This document shows positions 54,672 to 64,000 of a DNA stretch of 64,000 bases, one piece after another; the stretch's first letter is position 1; each line of letters starts with the position of its first letter. The position numbers were made by a program, and so were the translations under genes. This stretch comes from Rosa chinensis (Eukaryota > Streptophyta > Magnoliopsida > Rosales > Rosaceae): the NCBI RefSeq assembly GCF_002994745.2, contig NC_037092.1, positions 17,661,501-17,725,500 of the forward strand, read 5' to 3'. Below the pieces are notes generated by a model, which saw only the letters and a program-made list of their open reading frames with translations, searched no databases and had not been told where the DNA came from.

Positions 54672-55723
54672 ATGGCAGGTCTGTTAGAATAAACATAATA
54701 GCCATAAGATCACCTCACAAAAGTATATAGATACAATTATATGAAATAGTGAACAAGAATTAAAATAGATCATGAGCCATAACCTGAATGGCCACTCAAT
54801 CCAAGTCTAAGTCTTTTGCGCTTCTCTCATGTGGTATTCTCTTATGGGGCAAGAAAACTATATTACCGATGATCAGAGAGCACAGGGACCTAAGCCTTAT
54901 ATAGAGCGTTAGATATTCTGTATCCTCCCATAAAAAAAATAAAATCATATTCCAATTAAACCTCTATAAATACATATCCATTTTGACTGACTAACTTAAT
55001 AGCCAAGTCATATATTAGATTTCCTCTACTTTATTCATTCAGAATTCACATAAATAAAGTCTCTAGGAGCTAGATTCTCAATGATTCTCTAATTGCTTAT
55101 TCTACAAATAATAACAAGTTGTTGTGCCAAACGTGAACTTAGGATAATATTTGGACTATCTTACAAGGTCCATCAAAGCTACAGAATAGTGTTCTGTGCC
55201 AGTTATTGGACGTGGTTGAAGTCTGAAAGTAAAATAAACAGCAGCATTCTTTTATTTCTTGGATAGTTTCATATTTCTTGTAAACAAAGCGTAGGCCTTG
55301 TGAACGTTTTATCAAAATGATCAAACATAGGTAGAAGTTTTTTCTTGTTTTATAGGTCATGGTTAGCTTCTTGCTTGTTTATTCTAGCATCACAATACAA
55401 AGCTTAAGATGACTCACATCACAAACCAGACCTGCCTAACAAGGAACCAAGAAAGCCATATTGAGGTCATTGAATTGACATAACTAACAAAGATAGTGGC
55501 CTGTTGAAATCCAAGCAATTTAAATCATGATGCGCGGGAGGTCATAGTAAGTGGGTTTATTGGTACCAAAGTAGGTGGCTCCGGCGGTATCACAATTAAA
55601 TATGGACAGAGAAAACATACTAATAACCAAGGTTTTAAATATCGGTATTTTCATATCTATCGGTACTTTGAAAAAGGGAGATATCGGATATATCGGGGAT
55701 ACAGTGTACAAAACTAACGTTTT
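54672..55723. other. 3' flank of the kaurene synthase pseudogene
   Basis: AT-rich, no gene recognised. A 10-bp-scale repeat of atatcgg (55645-55700) precedes the next LTR. Confidence 0.5.
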
Positions 55724-55898
55724 TGTTGAAGGATATCGACATAATGTGTGTCTCTACAAACTAGGGTTTAGAGTTGTAATAGGAATGTGTTTTAGGTATT
55801 CAATTGTAATCGGATTCTATTACCTTTTGGGTACCTTGTAACTCCCTATTTAAAGGGCTCCTATTATCAATGATAACACATAATTCTATTCTCCTACA
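55724..55898 (+). mobile_element. 5' LTR of the 55.7 kb Copia element
   Basis: About 175 bp, TGTTGAAGGATATCG to CTCCTACA. A TATTTAAAGGG TATA-like box near 55849. The exact 3' end is uncertain by a few bases. Confidence 0.6.
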
Positions 55899-55919
55899 AC
55901 ACGTTATCAGCACGAGTCT

Positions 55920-56675
55920 CTAGCCCTAGCTTCGAAAAAAAAAAAAACGTAGACTTGTTCTTTCTCTTCTGCCGCCCTAAACAAAAAAAACAAAAACAAA
56001 AATTTCTCTTCCGGCCGCATAGACCGGCCTCGTCCAGCCCCAAGGATCGGCGCCATCTTCTCAGCCTAACCCCGATCCTGCCGATCGATCCCAGCGCACT
56101 GCTACGCCCCATCCGCCCAGACCTACAGCGCAACCCAGTCCTTTCGGCCACCAAATCCTCCACGATCGGCCTCCCTCTCCAGTTCGCGTCCTCGTCAGTC
56201 CACCGTGGCAGCCTCCCAGCAGCCCAAGCCGCCAGCAGCCCAGGCCGCTAACAGCCAAGCGCCAGCACCTCCGACCTGCACAGCAGCCCCCGCTGCTTCC
56301 TGTTGCACCACCGCACGCTCCCCTGCACCTTCCTGCCGCACAGCGGCGCGCACACCCAGCAGCCCTCGCTGCAGCCTAGCCCGTGCACCACCATCCCTGC
56401 CGCTGCATCTCTTCCGACTGCCAGCGAAGTGAAAAAAAAAAAAAGAACAAAAAAAAACCAGAAAACAGAAAGAAGAAGAAGAAGAAGCGTAGAAGGAGGG
56501 AGAAGGAGTGGGCCCATCAGAAGAAAGAAAAGAAGAAAAAAAAAGGAGAAAAAAGGGGGGGGGGGGGGGGGGAAGTAGGCCTGGGCCGAAAAAAAAAAAA
56601 AAAAAAAAGGGAAGGGAGAAGGGCAACCCACCAACTGCCAATTTCCGACCAGATTCCAGCAATCCTATTTTAGCT
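55920..56675. repeat. Low-complexity leader (poly-A, GAA, poly-G)
   Basis: Poly-A runs at 55936-55946 and 56590-56608, a GAAGAA/AAAGAA tract at 56465-56555 and an 18-base poly-G (about 56555-56572). Long Lys/Gly or Phe/Pro frames on both strands here are artefacts of this composition. Confidence 0.85.
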
Positions 56676-56864
56676 ACACGCCTGCATCAACACGCGCGTG
56701 TATAAAGAATCGTGAAGCAAAGCTTTAAATTATCAAGTAAGTTTTTACGATTAAAGTTCCTGTTTTCTTGTATTTAAATTCCTTTTATTTTCTGCAAATA
56801 TTAGAATATATGTTGCCAAATGAGTTTGATATTTAACAAAGCGGAATTGTGGGGATTCACGCTT

Positions 56865-56975
56865 AACGAACTAATAGTGTTCGTATGAACTAAGAGTGTT
56901 CCTAATTAAACGAACTAAGAGTGTTCGTGTGAACTAAGAGCGTTCACAATGCTTGGACTAAGAGCGTCTGTAAGC
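56865..56975 (+). repeat. Tandem GAACTAAGAGTGTTC repeats before gag
   Basis: Five imperfect copies of (G)AACTAAGAGTGTTC(GT). A comparable, differently worded repeat sits upstream of the gag at 10719. Confidence 0.75.
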
Positions 56976-57133
56976 ATCAAATTGTGACCATATTAAAACA
57001 TTATTGTTTGGTCTAATCCAAAAGAGATTCTTGGAAATTGATTTCTTGGTAGCATAGCTCGGAAATCTTATTGTTTCAGTTTTCGTGGAAGTTTAACTCC
57101 AAAACTAATATATCTTCTCTTCTTATTTTCAGG

Positions 57134-58243
57134 ATGTCGAATGAACCTAGACTCGACTTTCCCATGCTTGACTCAACAGGCTCGAATTACCACAGTTGGG
57201 TAACCGATGTTGAGAACCATCTCACTTCAAAGGGAATATTACCCATAATCCAGGCACCTAACCCGGATCTTGTGTTCAACCGAACATCTACAAAGCATGC
57301 TCAAGCAGTTATCTTAATGCGACGCCATATGAACAAGGCACTCAGATTGGAGTATATGTCGATCAAAGATGCAAGAGGGCTATGGGTAGCGCTAGAAGAG
57401 CGCTTTGGCAATGTCCAAGATTCCCTCCTCCCTGACTTGAAGGTTCAATGGAACAATCTGCGCTTTGTTGACTTCAAGTCTATTGCTGAATATAATTCAG
57501 AGGCTCTTCGCTTACAATCCATGTTGAGATTCTGTGGGCAACCTGTCACAGAGCAAGAGCTAATTGAGAAGACTTTCTCCACCTTCCCCGTTTCAGCCAT
57601 TGTGGTATCAAAGCAATACCGTACTGAAGTCAATGCTGGACGGATCACGAGGTTTCATCAGCTTATCAATGTTATATCTGTAGCTGAAAAACATGATAAC
57701 ATACTCGTGAGGAATTATAATTCAAGGCCCATTAGAACTAAGAGCGTTCATGAGGCGAATTATAATGCATCCAAAGGAGGGCGCAAGGAGCGATACCCTA
57801 AGAATGAGAGACATGAGGGACGTATGGGCCCATATAACCGCCCTAATCAGGAAGGAAACCGCAAGTTTGGTGTGGATACACGTGGTGGTAATGCCACACG
57901 TGGGAGAGGGGGTCGTGGTATCCCTAGCAGTAATGGTGGCTCAATGGGTCGTGGTGGTGGCACCAACCCTCCTAGGGAACGCCTGCAACGTGCACAACGT
58001 GCACCTCAATTAAAGGGAGGCAACTGCAATGATGAGTGTCATCGATGTGGATCAATTGAGCATTGGTTCAAGCAATGCAAGGCAAGTGAGGAACTAGCTG
58101 CAAGATACAGGGCATATAGGGACCTGAGAGAGCAAGAAGTGTACCTTGCAGAAGAAGAAGAAGATGGTGGAGATGTCAATCTCACCATAGAGGACTTCAA
58201 AGCTGAAGATGAAGTGCACATGGATGCAACAGACTTTGATTAG
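57134..58243 (+). CDS. Copia gag-like protein, intact frame
   Basis: ATG at 57134, directly after TTTTCAGG; the upstream in-frame TTG is not a start. 369 aa. Domain order: SNYHSWVTDVENHL (about 20), MRRHMNKALRLEYM (75), LWVALEERFGNVQDSLLPDL (95-115), LIEKTFSTFPVSAIV (165), a Gly/Arg-rich basic stretch (235-300), zinc knuckle CHRCGSIEHWFKQC with C-X2-C-X4-H-X4-C complete (about 317-330), and an acidic tail ending MDATDFD. Role: RNA packaging and particle formation. It stops just before the expected protease, and pol downstream is full of stops, so this gag is open although its element is dead. Confidence 0.85.
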   Translation: MSNEPRLDFPMLDSTGSNYHSWVTDVENHLTSKGILPIIQAPNPDLVFNRTSTKHAQAVILMRRHMNKALRLEYMSIKDARGLWVALEERFGNVQDSLLPDLKVQWNNLRFVDFKSIAEYNSEALRLQSMLRFCGQPVTEQELIEKTFSTFPVSAIVVSKQYRTEVNAGRITRFHQLINVISVAEKHDNILVRNYNSRPIRTKSVHEANYNASKGGRKERYPKNERHEGRMGPYNRPNQEGNRKFGVDTRGGNATRGRGGRGIPSSNGGSMGRGGGTNPPRERLQRAQRAPQLKGGNCNDECHRCGSIEHWFKQCKASEELAARYRAYRDLREQEVYLAEEEEDGGDVNLTIEDFKAEDEVHMDATDFD

Positions 58244-58799
58244 ATTAGTCCTTTTCATTTTTCCAAGAACTTTTGTAATGGCAATTTGCCTTAGTCAATA
58301 AATGACAATTGTCTTAACTCTTTCTCATGTGGCGGACCCAATAAAATGTGATGTCTAGGAAAGTCATTGAGATTATTTGTACTTAAGAGAGCCTCGCTCC
58401 ACCAACATCTCTCTCTACTTTCTTGGTCATATTTGATTGGAGTTACCAAATGGATAGAGTGACTACAATGTGTCTTACTTTGATTTTATTTTGGATTAGA
58501 TTTTGGAAACTTTGATGTAATCATTGGCTATTAATAAAGTGTCAATTCTTTTACTTAATGTCTTGGACATACCTTAATTCGAACTTTATTATATAAGAGC
58601 CAATGGTTTTCATGTGGAAACACATTATGAGAATGGACAGAGTTCCTTTGCATCACCTCTAATGACTACGGACATAAACGAGTATTAGAGAAACTTATGC
58701 GTCGCTCTAGTGGGTTGTATGCAACCACTATTTGAGTTATTGAATCCAACTATGTCATTAGAGACGACTTATGGGATTCTGACACATATAGGCTTTGAC

Positions 58800-61080
58800 A
58801 TGATAATCCGTGTATTAAAGACTTTACACGGACATCCATTTTCAGAACGAAGAAAAGTAAGAACCACGAATTGGTTAGAGGAGATGCACATGCGCCTCAT
58901 GGCGCCATGATTGTGCAAAGACCGGCCATACATGGCCGGCGCCGCCTACCCTCTGCGGCAAATACATGGCATTGACGCCACAAACTCCTCTCTCTACTTC
59001 TCAAGTCTATTGTGATACTATGGCTTCACCAAAACCTTCATTGGTTGATTATAAAGCCCATGTTTCGTTCTGTAAAGCCTGTTATTTAGGATTGAGACCA
59101 TCCTATGCAAAGGAGATTGAGGAAATAATTCCATTCTCACAAAGAATCTAAGGGAATTCTATGGATTTGATCAACCAACTTGCGGACCATATAGATGTTT
59201 TATGGTGTTGGTTGATACGCAAACACGCTGGTCATGTGTTGTGCCATTATCCACTCGTAATGCTGCTTATACTACACTCCTAGCACATAACATATGGCTA
59301 CGGGCTCACTACCCAGATCATCCCATTCAGTCAATTTGACTTGATAATGCTAGAGAGTTTACATCGACAGTTTTCGATGACTATTGCATATCATTGGGTA
59401 TTGATATCAAGTATCATATTCCCATGTACACACCCAATTGGTCTCGTGGAAAAGCCACCCTTAAACGACTACGATGGTAGCCCGGATAGTGGTAATGCGC
59501 ACCAATATTTCCTCTTGGGTTATGCAATATCACATGCAGCTATGCTAATTCGTCTACGACTCAAAGCAGCCACTCAACTTTTATTTGCGTTACAGCTAGT
59601 GACTGGGTTCGAGTCTAATATCTCGTATTTATGCATATTTGAGTGTGCGGTTCATGTGCCAATTGCGTCGCCACAGCGCATCAACATAAGTCATTGCAAC
59701 GAATGCATATATATATTTGTTGGACATGAGTCTCCAACTATAAGTCCGCTATGTAGAACCCTTGACAGGCGATCTCTTTTTCGCTGGATTTGCGAATTGT
59801 CACTTTGATGAGACAGTCTTCCCGTCGTTAAGGGGAAATTAGAAGGTCAATGTTCAACAGGAACGATAGGAATTGTCATGGTCTGTCCCCACTATGTCTC
59901 ATCTTGATCCCCTAAAAGTGACGAGATCACATATACCTGCTGCAAACATGCCTACAAGGATTGATGTCCCCACAAGAGGACATGGTGCCACCCAGAAGAT
60001 GGGTATGGCAACACCACCATGGATGGTGGTATGGTGACGCCACAAAGGTGGCATAATGGCGTCATAGGCCATGGGTTCCGCTAGAGAGAGTAGGAGACCC
60101 ATAGGTTCGATGGATTCTCGCCTTAAGAAGAGAGCGAGTTTGGCACAACTTGATCCATTGATCATTGATACTCAAAATCAGTCTCATGAGAATATTTTGG
60201 ATTATGGTTATGTCTGAGAGACATCATTGGGGGACGCCTCAATGTTAGAACCAATTCCTGATAATATAAAGATCTCTACGAACTACACTAGTGTACATGA
60301 GGACGTGGAATTATTGAGACCAATGACATCGAACCTTACTCCGTTGAAGAATGCCAACGTAGAGAAAATTGGCCTAAATGGAAATATGCGATCCAGGTTG
60401 AATTGGATTCACTAACGAAGAGGAATGATTTAGGGCCTGAATGCCAACACCTCCTAACATAAAACTTATTGACATTAATAGGTCTTCGTTAGATAGCGTG
60501 ATGAGAAAAAGAGATGGTAATATCGCCTTATGGCGCAAGGTTCCTCACAACACCCTGGAATCGACTACGAGAAGACATATTCTCTCGTAATGGATGTCAT
60601 TGCACTCCACTACCTTGTCAGTTTGGTAGTTTCCAAATAACTGAACATGCAGCTTACTAATGTGGTCACTACGTATCTCTATGGGGATCTAGATACGGAA
60701 TATAATGAAGGTTCTTGTGGACTTTATTTACCCAAGTCAAGTGGCTCTAGACCACGGAGCGCATTTGCAATGAGGTTGAAATGCTCACTAAAATGACTAC
60801 TTGATTGGGAAGGGATATGATGAACTATGCCCACGCGTTTCCACGACAAGTTCCGGATTTGTAATTGTCGCAGTTTATGTTGATAAACATAATTGGAACC
60901 CTTGAGAGTTAAGGAAAACTGCTGAACACCTGAAATCCGAGTTTGAGAGGAATGACCTTGGGAGAACACAATTTTGTCTAGATTCAGAACTTGTATACCG
61001 TGTTGATAGACATTTTTGATAAAGTCAAAGATGCACCATGGTCGTCCGTAGTCTTGGCCCTAAAAGGGATCCGTTTCGTC
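58800..61080 (+). pseudogene. Pol remnants of the 55.7 kb Copia element
   Basis: Pieces in several frames: GHPFSERRK (58825) ahead of the integrase; FYGFDQPTCGPYRCFMVLVD (about 59157-59215) and LDNAREFTSTVFDDYCISLG (59338-59397) from the integrase core; MLIRLRLKAATQLLFALQL (59545-59600) from its C-terminus; PGIDYEKTYSLVMDVIALHY (60557-60616) and TTYLYGDLDTEYNEG (60668-60716) from RT. RNase H is missing. Non-functional. Confidence 0.8.
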
Positions 61081-61139
61081 TCAGGGATGATGACGAAGAT
61101 GTGTTAATAGCAGAAGTGCTTTGACTTGGTTCATAAACT

Positions 61140-63003
61140 CTTCGCAAGCGTACGAATCGTTGTCAAGTAAGGGAAGTATTAAAACCTTGATTATCGTACC
61201 TCGGGGATTAGGTGTTGGACCTAACTAAGGTAATTGGCGCTAGAGTGACTCAAAAGCATACAATGAAAAAGTAAAAATAAAAATAAAATAAAGTAAAATA
61301 AAATATTCACAAGGCACCAAGCCTCGACAATGCTCGGCTTAGCTCACACTAAGCCTAATCAAAGCCACTAACTTGTAGCCCAAATGAGTTATGCACAATG
61401 GAAGGTAGAATTTTGTTTGGGAGTTTTGAATTGGGAATTAACTAAATTAAATGCAAACTAAAATAAAAGCAAACAACTAATTATCAAGCAAGAAATTAAA
61501 ATTCGGATTTCAAATTAATGGGAATATGGGAGTGTCGGGTGATTCACACTAACTCTCTTGCAAATATCGATGTCAATTTCACAAATGCATGCATTTCCTA
61601 TATGTGTTAAGTCCCGTATTTAGTACCGGTCAAGGCAACTAAACCAATTATCCTTTCGGTGTATCGATTATGCCGGTTAGGGCCACAATCAACTCTCTAA
61701 CTTAGGCATTACGCCGGTTAAAGCCGCAATATCTAAAATTAGAGGCCTAGAGTGCAAGATAATAGAGACCCAAGCAAGCTTAGCTACAATTAAGCTAGCT
61801 AATGGTTACCACACTTAAATCCTAGATGCAACAAGACCAATAAGTTGTCAATTTATCAATCTATTCATCACAATTGCCCACAACATAATTTCAAAGGGTG
61901 ACAAAGCCTAGAAATTTGCTTCTAAGGACCAATAAATTCGGATTTAAAGCATACACAATGAAAATTGCATTTATTAAAATTAAAGCATCAATATTTATAC
62001 AAGATGAGTTAGGGCTTCACAACCCTAACTCCCAAAATTGAACTACTCACAACCCATTAGCAAATACATCATCAAATAAATAAGAAATTAAGAGAAATGA
62101 TAGAGGAGAGAGGAACACAAGCTAGGCTCACAATTTGCTATAGGCAAACATAAACTTAACTTGATATTAAGCTCCTACTCTTTACCAAGCCAAAATTTCT
62201 TTGTGGTGATGAAGCCTTGATGATGTGTAGTGAAAACCCCTTGAGTTTCCCTTGAGAGAATGAAAATTGGTGATGAAAATTTAAAATGGGAAGAGAGAGA
62301 TATGGAGGTGGAGGTGATGTGTCTCGGTGAAGAAGAAGAGTGGGTAATGGAAAGTTCGGGTCTGCGGCTCTGTTGGAGAAATTGAGGTGAGAGAGAGAAT
62401 GGGGATAGGTGCGGCGCTGTTCCTCCTAGGGTTCTCTTTTGTGATTTTTTTTTTTTTATATCTCCAGTGTAGAAGAGAATGAATGAATATATATGGCTAC
62501 GCTACTGTGCGAGAGAGAGATAAAAATGGGTGGCTCCGATTCGGAGAGAGAGATAAAGATAAAGCTATGGCTGGTCTTCATAATATGAATTCAACTATCT
62601 GCCATGTGTCAAAATGTGATTAGCTAATGGGCTTTTGTTTGAATTCCACGTGATGGCAGCAACCTTCCTTAATTGAAACCAAAGCTTTAATTAAGTGTAA
62701 AGCTTAATTAAATCAAGGTCTAATTAAGGTGCTGCATGTTGCAATTTACATCCCCACAACATTTTGTATGGCAGGTTCCGCATTCTTGCTGACAATGACC
62801 CTGTTTGACTTCATTGTCCTTCTTGTCCATTTACTAAAAATTCCGATTTGCCAAATTTCGCACAATTTTATCTCGATTTCTGTAGCTGCGCTTATTTCCT
62901 ATACAATAAATAAAAATAGATTAATTACATATTAATTGACTTAAGGATTTACTTAATTCTAGTGTTTTAGATATAATTACATGTATAAAAATACGTGTAA
63001 TCA
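61140..63003 (-). repeat. LTR of a second LARD-like element
   Basis: Minus-strand start TGATTACACGTATTTTTATAC at 63003, preceded (on that strand) by a GTGTGGGGGTG polypurine-like tract at 63004-63016. The far end carries GCAAGCGTACGAATCGTTGTC. Homologous to 42440-45263 at both ends and in the caaggcaccaagcctcgacaatgctcggctt block. As the tract lies on its right, this is the 3' LTR and the body extends right beyond the window. Confidence 0.6.
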
Positions 63004-63016
63004 CACCCCCACACTT

Positions 63017-64000
63017 GAACTTTGCTTGTCCTCAAGCAAACTAAATGAAATATAATCCCAAAATCTAATAACTTACAAACGTGAATATAGTGTAGTATTA
63101 GCCTTTCCAACCATAACCCTCGGAGAACTAATTATGTAAATGATCATGACGTCGACAAAGCATAACATAGGAATTATGAATTTATAAGGCAATTAATGAT
63201 GCACATGTAATAGATGCTCAAGTATATGCATGTGATATCCATTGTCAAATCGATCCACCATAATCAAATAGACACATAGAAGACATGATATAACCCACTA
63301 AACTCACATAGGTTCACTAAATATTACCGCTCAAGTGTTTAGGGGTTATATGTATTTCACTCAAAAGCAATTTCATAACACGCGCCGCCATATGCTTGCT
63401 CTTCGATCTCATCTCCACTAGGTAGCTCACAACATTCAAGATTAAGAGGTCTTTTATTTGGTTGTAATAGGGCTAAGGGCAAGTGGCAATAAGAAATAAA
63501 GGATAGGGAAAGACAAAGTCCATGAAAATCGGTGAAGCAACTCTCTCTTGTAGAGATTTAAGACTTTGCTTACAAATGCTAACTCACTCACTCTAATCCC
63601 AATGTACAACCCACGCTATACTACGTAATTTTTTTTTTTTTTTTTTTTCACCACAACTTACTTACTTTTTTTTTTTTTTTTTTAACTTTCTTTCTATTTT
63701 CACAAACTTTCTTCTCTTCTTCTTTTTTTTTTTTTTTTTTTTTTTTTGAGAACTTCCTTTTCTATACAAATCACTCACCCCCACACTTATTCTTTTGTAA
63801 CCTCACACTTTTGACTTTTCTTTTCTTTTGAAGCACTCAAACATAAAGTCATTCTTTCGAATCGCTTCACCAACTACCACGGAAGGGTAGGATAAAAGTG
63901 TATAGGCTAGGTAGGAATTTGTGGTGGTAATGAACAAACAGGTTAAATTATATAAATAGGCTCAAAGTGGCAATCTAATGGTAAATATTTTTGGGCACAT
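63017..64000 (-). mobile_element. Internal region of the second LARD-like element, cut by window end
   Basis: Non-coding. Starts acttgaactttgcttgtcct. Positions 63240-63540 and 63840-64000 closely match 27930-28220 and 28220-28380. Between them are three poly-T tracts (63629-63648, 63667-63683, 63721-63747) absent from the other copy. Confidence 0.65.
63629..63747. repeat. Three poly-T tracts
   Basis: Runs of 17-27 T separated by short TC-rich spacers, inserted relative to the homologous segment at 28.2 kb. Confidence 0.85.

Larger units (their letters stand above)
55724..61120 (+). mobile_element. Copia element with intact gag and decayed pol
   Basis: Order on the plus strand: short LTR (55724-55898), primer site TTATCAGCACGA (55904-55915), a 1.2 kb low-complexity leader with poly-A, poly-G and a GAACTAAGAGTGTTC repeat, gag (57134-58243), then integrase and RT relics to about 61.1 kb. 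The 3' LTR is missing; the second LARD-like copy starts where it should be. Related to 9650-12115 by gag, primer site and leader repeat style. Confidence 0.8.

Noticed and set aside
55955..56705. Several long frames rich in Lys, Gly, Pro or Phe
   Set aside because: They follow from the poly-A, GAA and poly-G composition of the Copia leader and occur on both strands.

Overview
The window is nuclear DNA of a flowering plant, a eudicot and perhaps a member of the Rosaceae. The evidence is two intron-containing plant genes (a papain-type cysteine protease and an ent-kaurene synthase-like diterpene synthase), plant-type introns, and a dense, nested load of plant retrotransposons and DNA transposons. 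The family-level placement rests on general resemblance and is weak. No rRNA gene, tRNA gene, CRISPR array or bacterial-type operon is present.

Layout. 1-2.0 kb: one exon resembling the N-terminal part of the DNA polymerase alpha catalytic subunit (minus strand, running off the left edge), a GA microsatellite and a CACTA-like terminus. 2.0-9.6 kb: LTR fragments, a minisatellite and unclassified AT-rich DNA. 9.6-12.1 kb: 5' part of a decayed Copia element (minus). 13.1-23.5 kb: a C1A cysteine protease gene split in its first exon by a complete 9.2 kb Sirevirus-type Copia element (minus). The element has an intact 1695-aa gag-pol frame, 1326-bp LTRs in which I found one difference, and a perfect 5-bp target duplication. 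24.0-27.7 kb: CACTA-type DNA with transposase exons, holding a 1247-bp MULE. 27.9-45.3 kb: a non-coding, LARD-like Ty3 element opened by a 10.8 kb insertion with CTACTACAAAAA ends. That insertion contains a 2.4 kb MULE (itself holding a fold-back MITE), a short Copia derivative and exon-like host fragments. 45.3-49.3 kb: decayed Copia and Ty3/gypsy (Tat-like) coding remnants. 50.4-54.7 kb: an ent-kaurene synthase-like gene with a 606-bp TRIM inside a coding exon. 55.7-61.1 kb: a Copia element with an open gag but a dead pol. 61.1-64.0 kb: a second copy of the LARD-like family, cut by the window end.

The main biological message is that both recognisable metabolic or proteolytic genes are broken by LTR elements inside coding exons, with flanking target duplications still readable, at apparently very different ages. 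In the protease the break falls between the inhibitory prodomain and the catalytic domain and puts a stop codon at the junction. The surviving upstream frame would therefore encode a signal peptide plus a free-standing I29 (propeptide-like inhibitor) domain. The rest of the window is best read as a record of nested transposition rather than as a set of cooperating genes.
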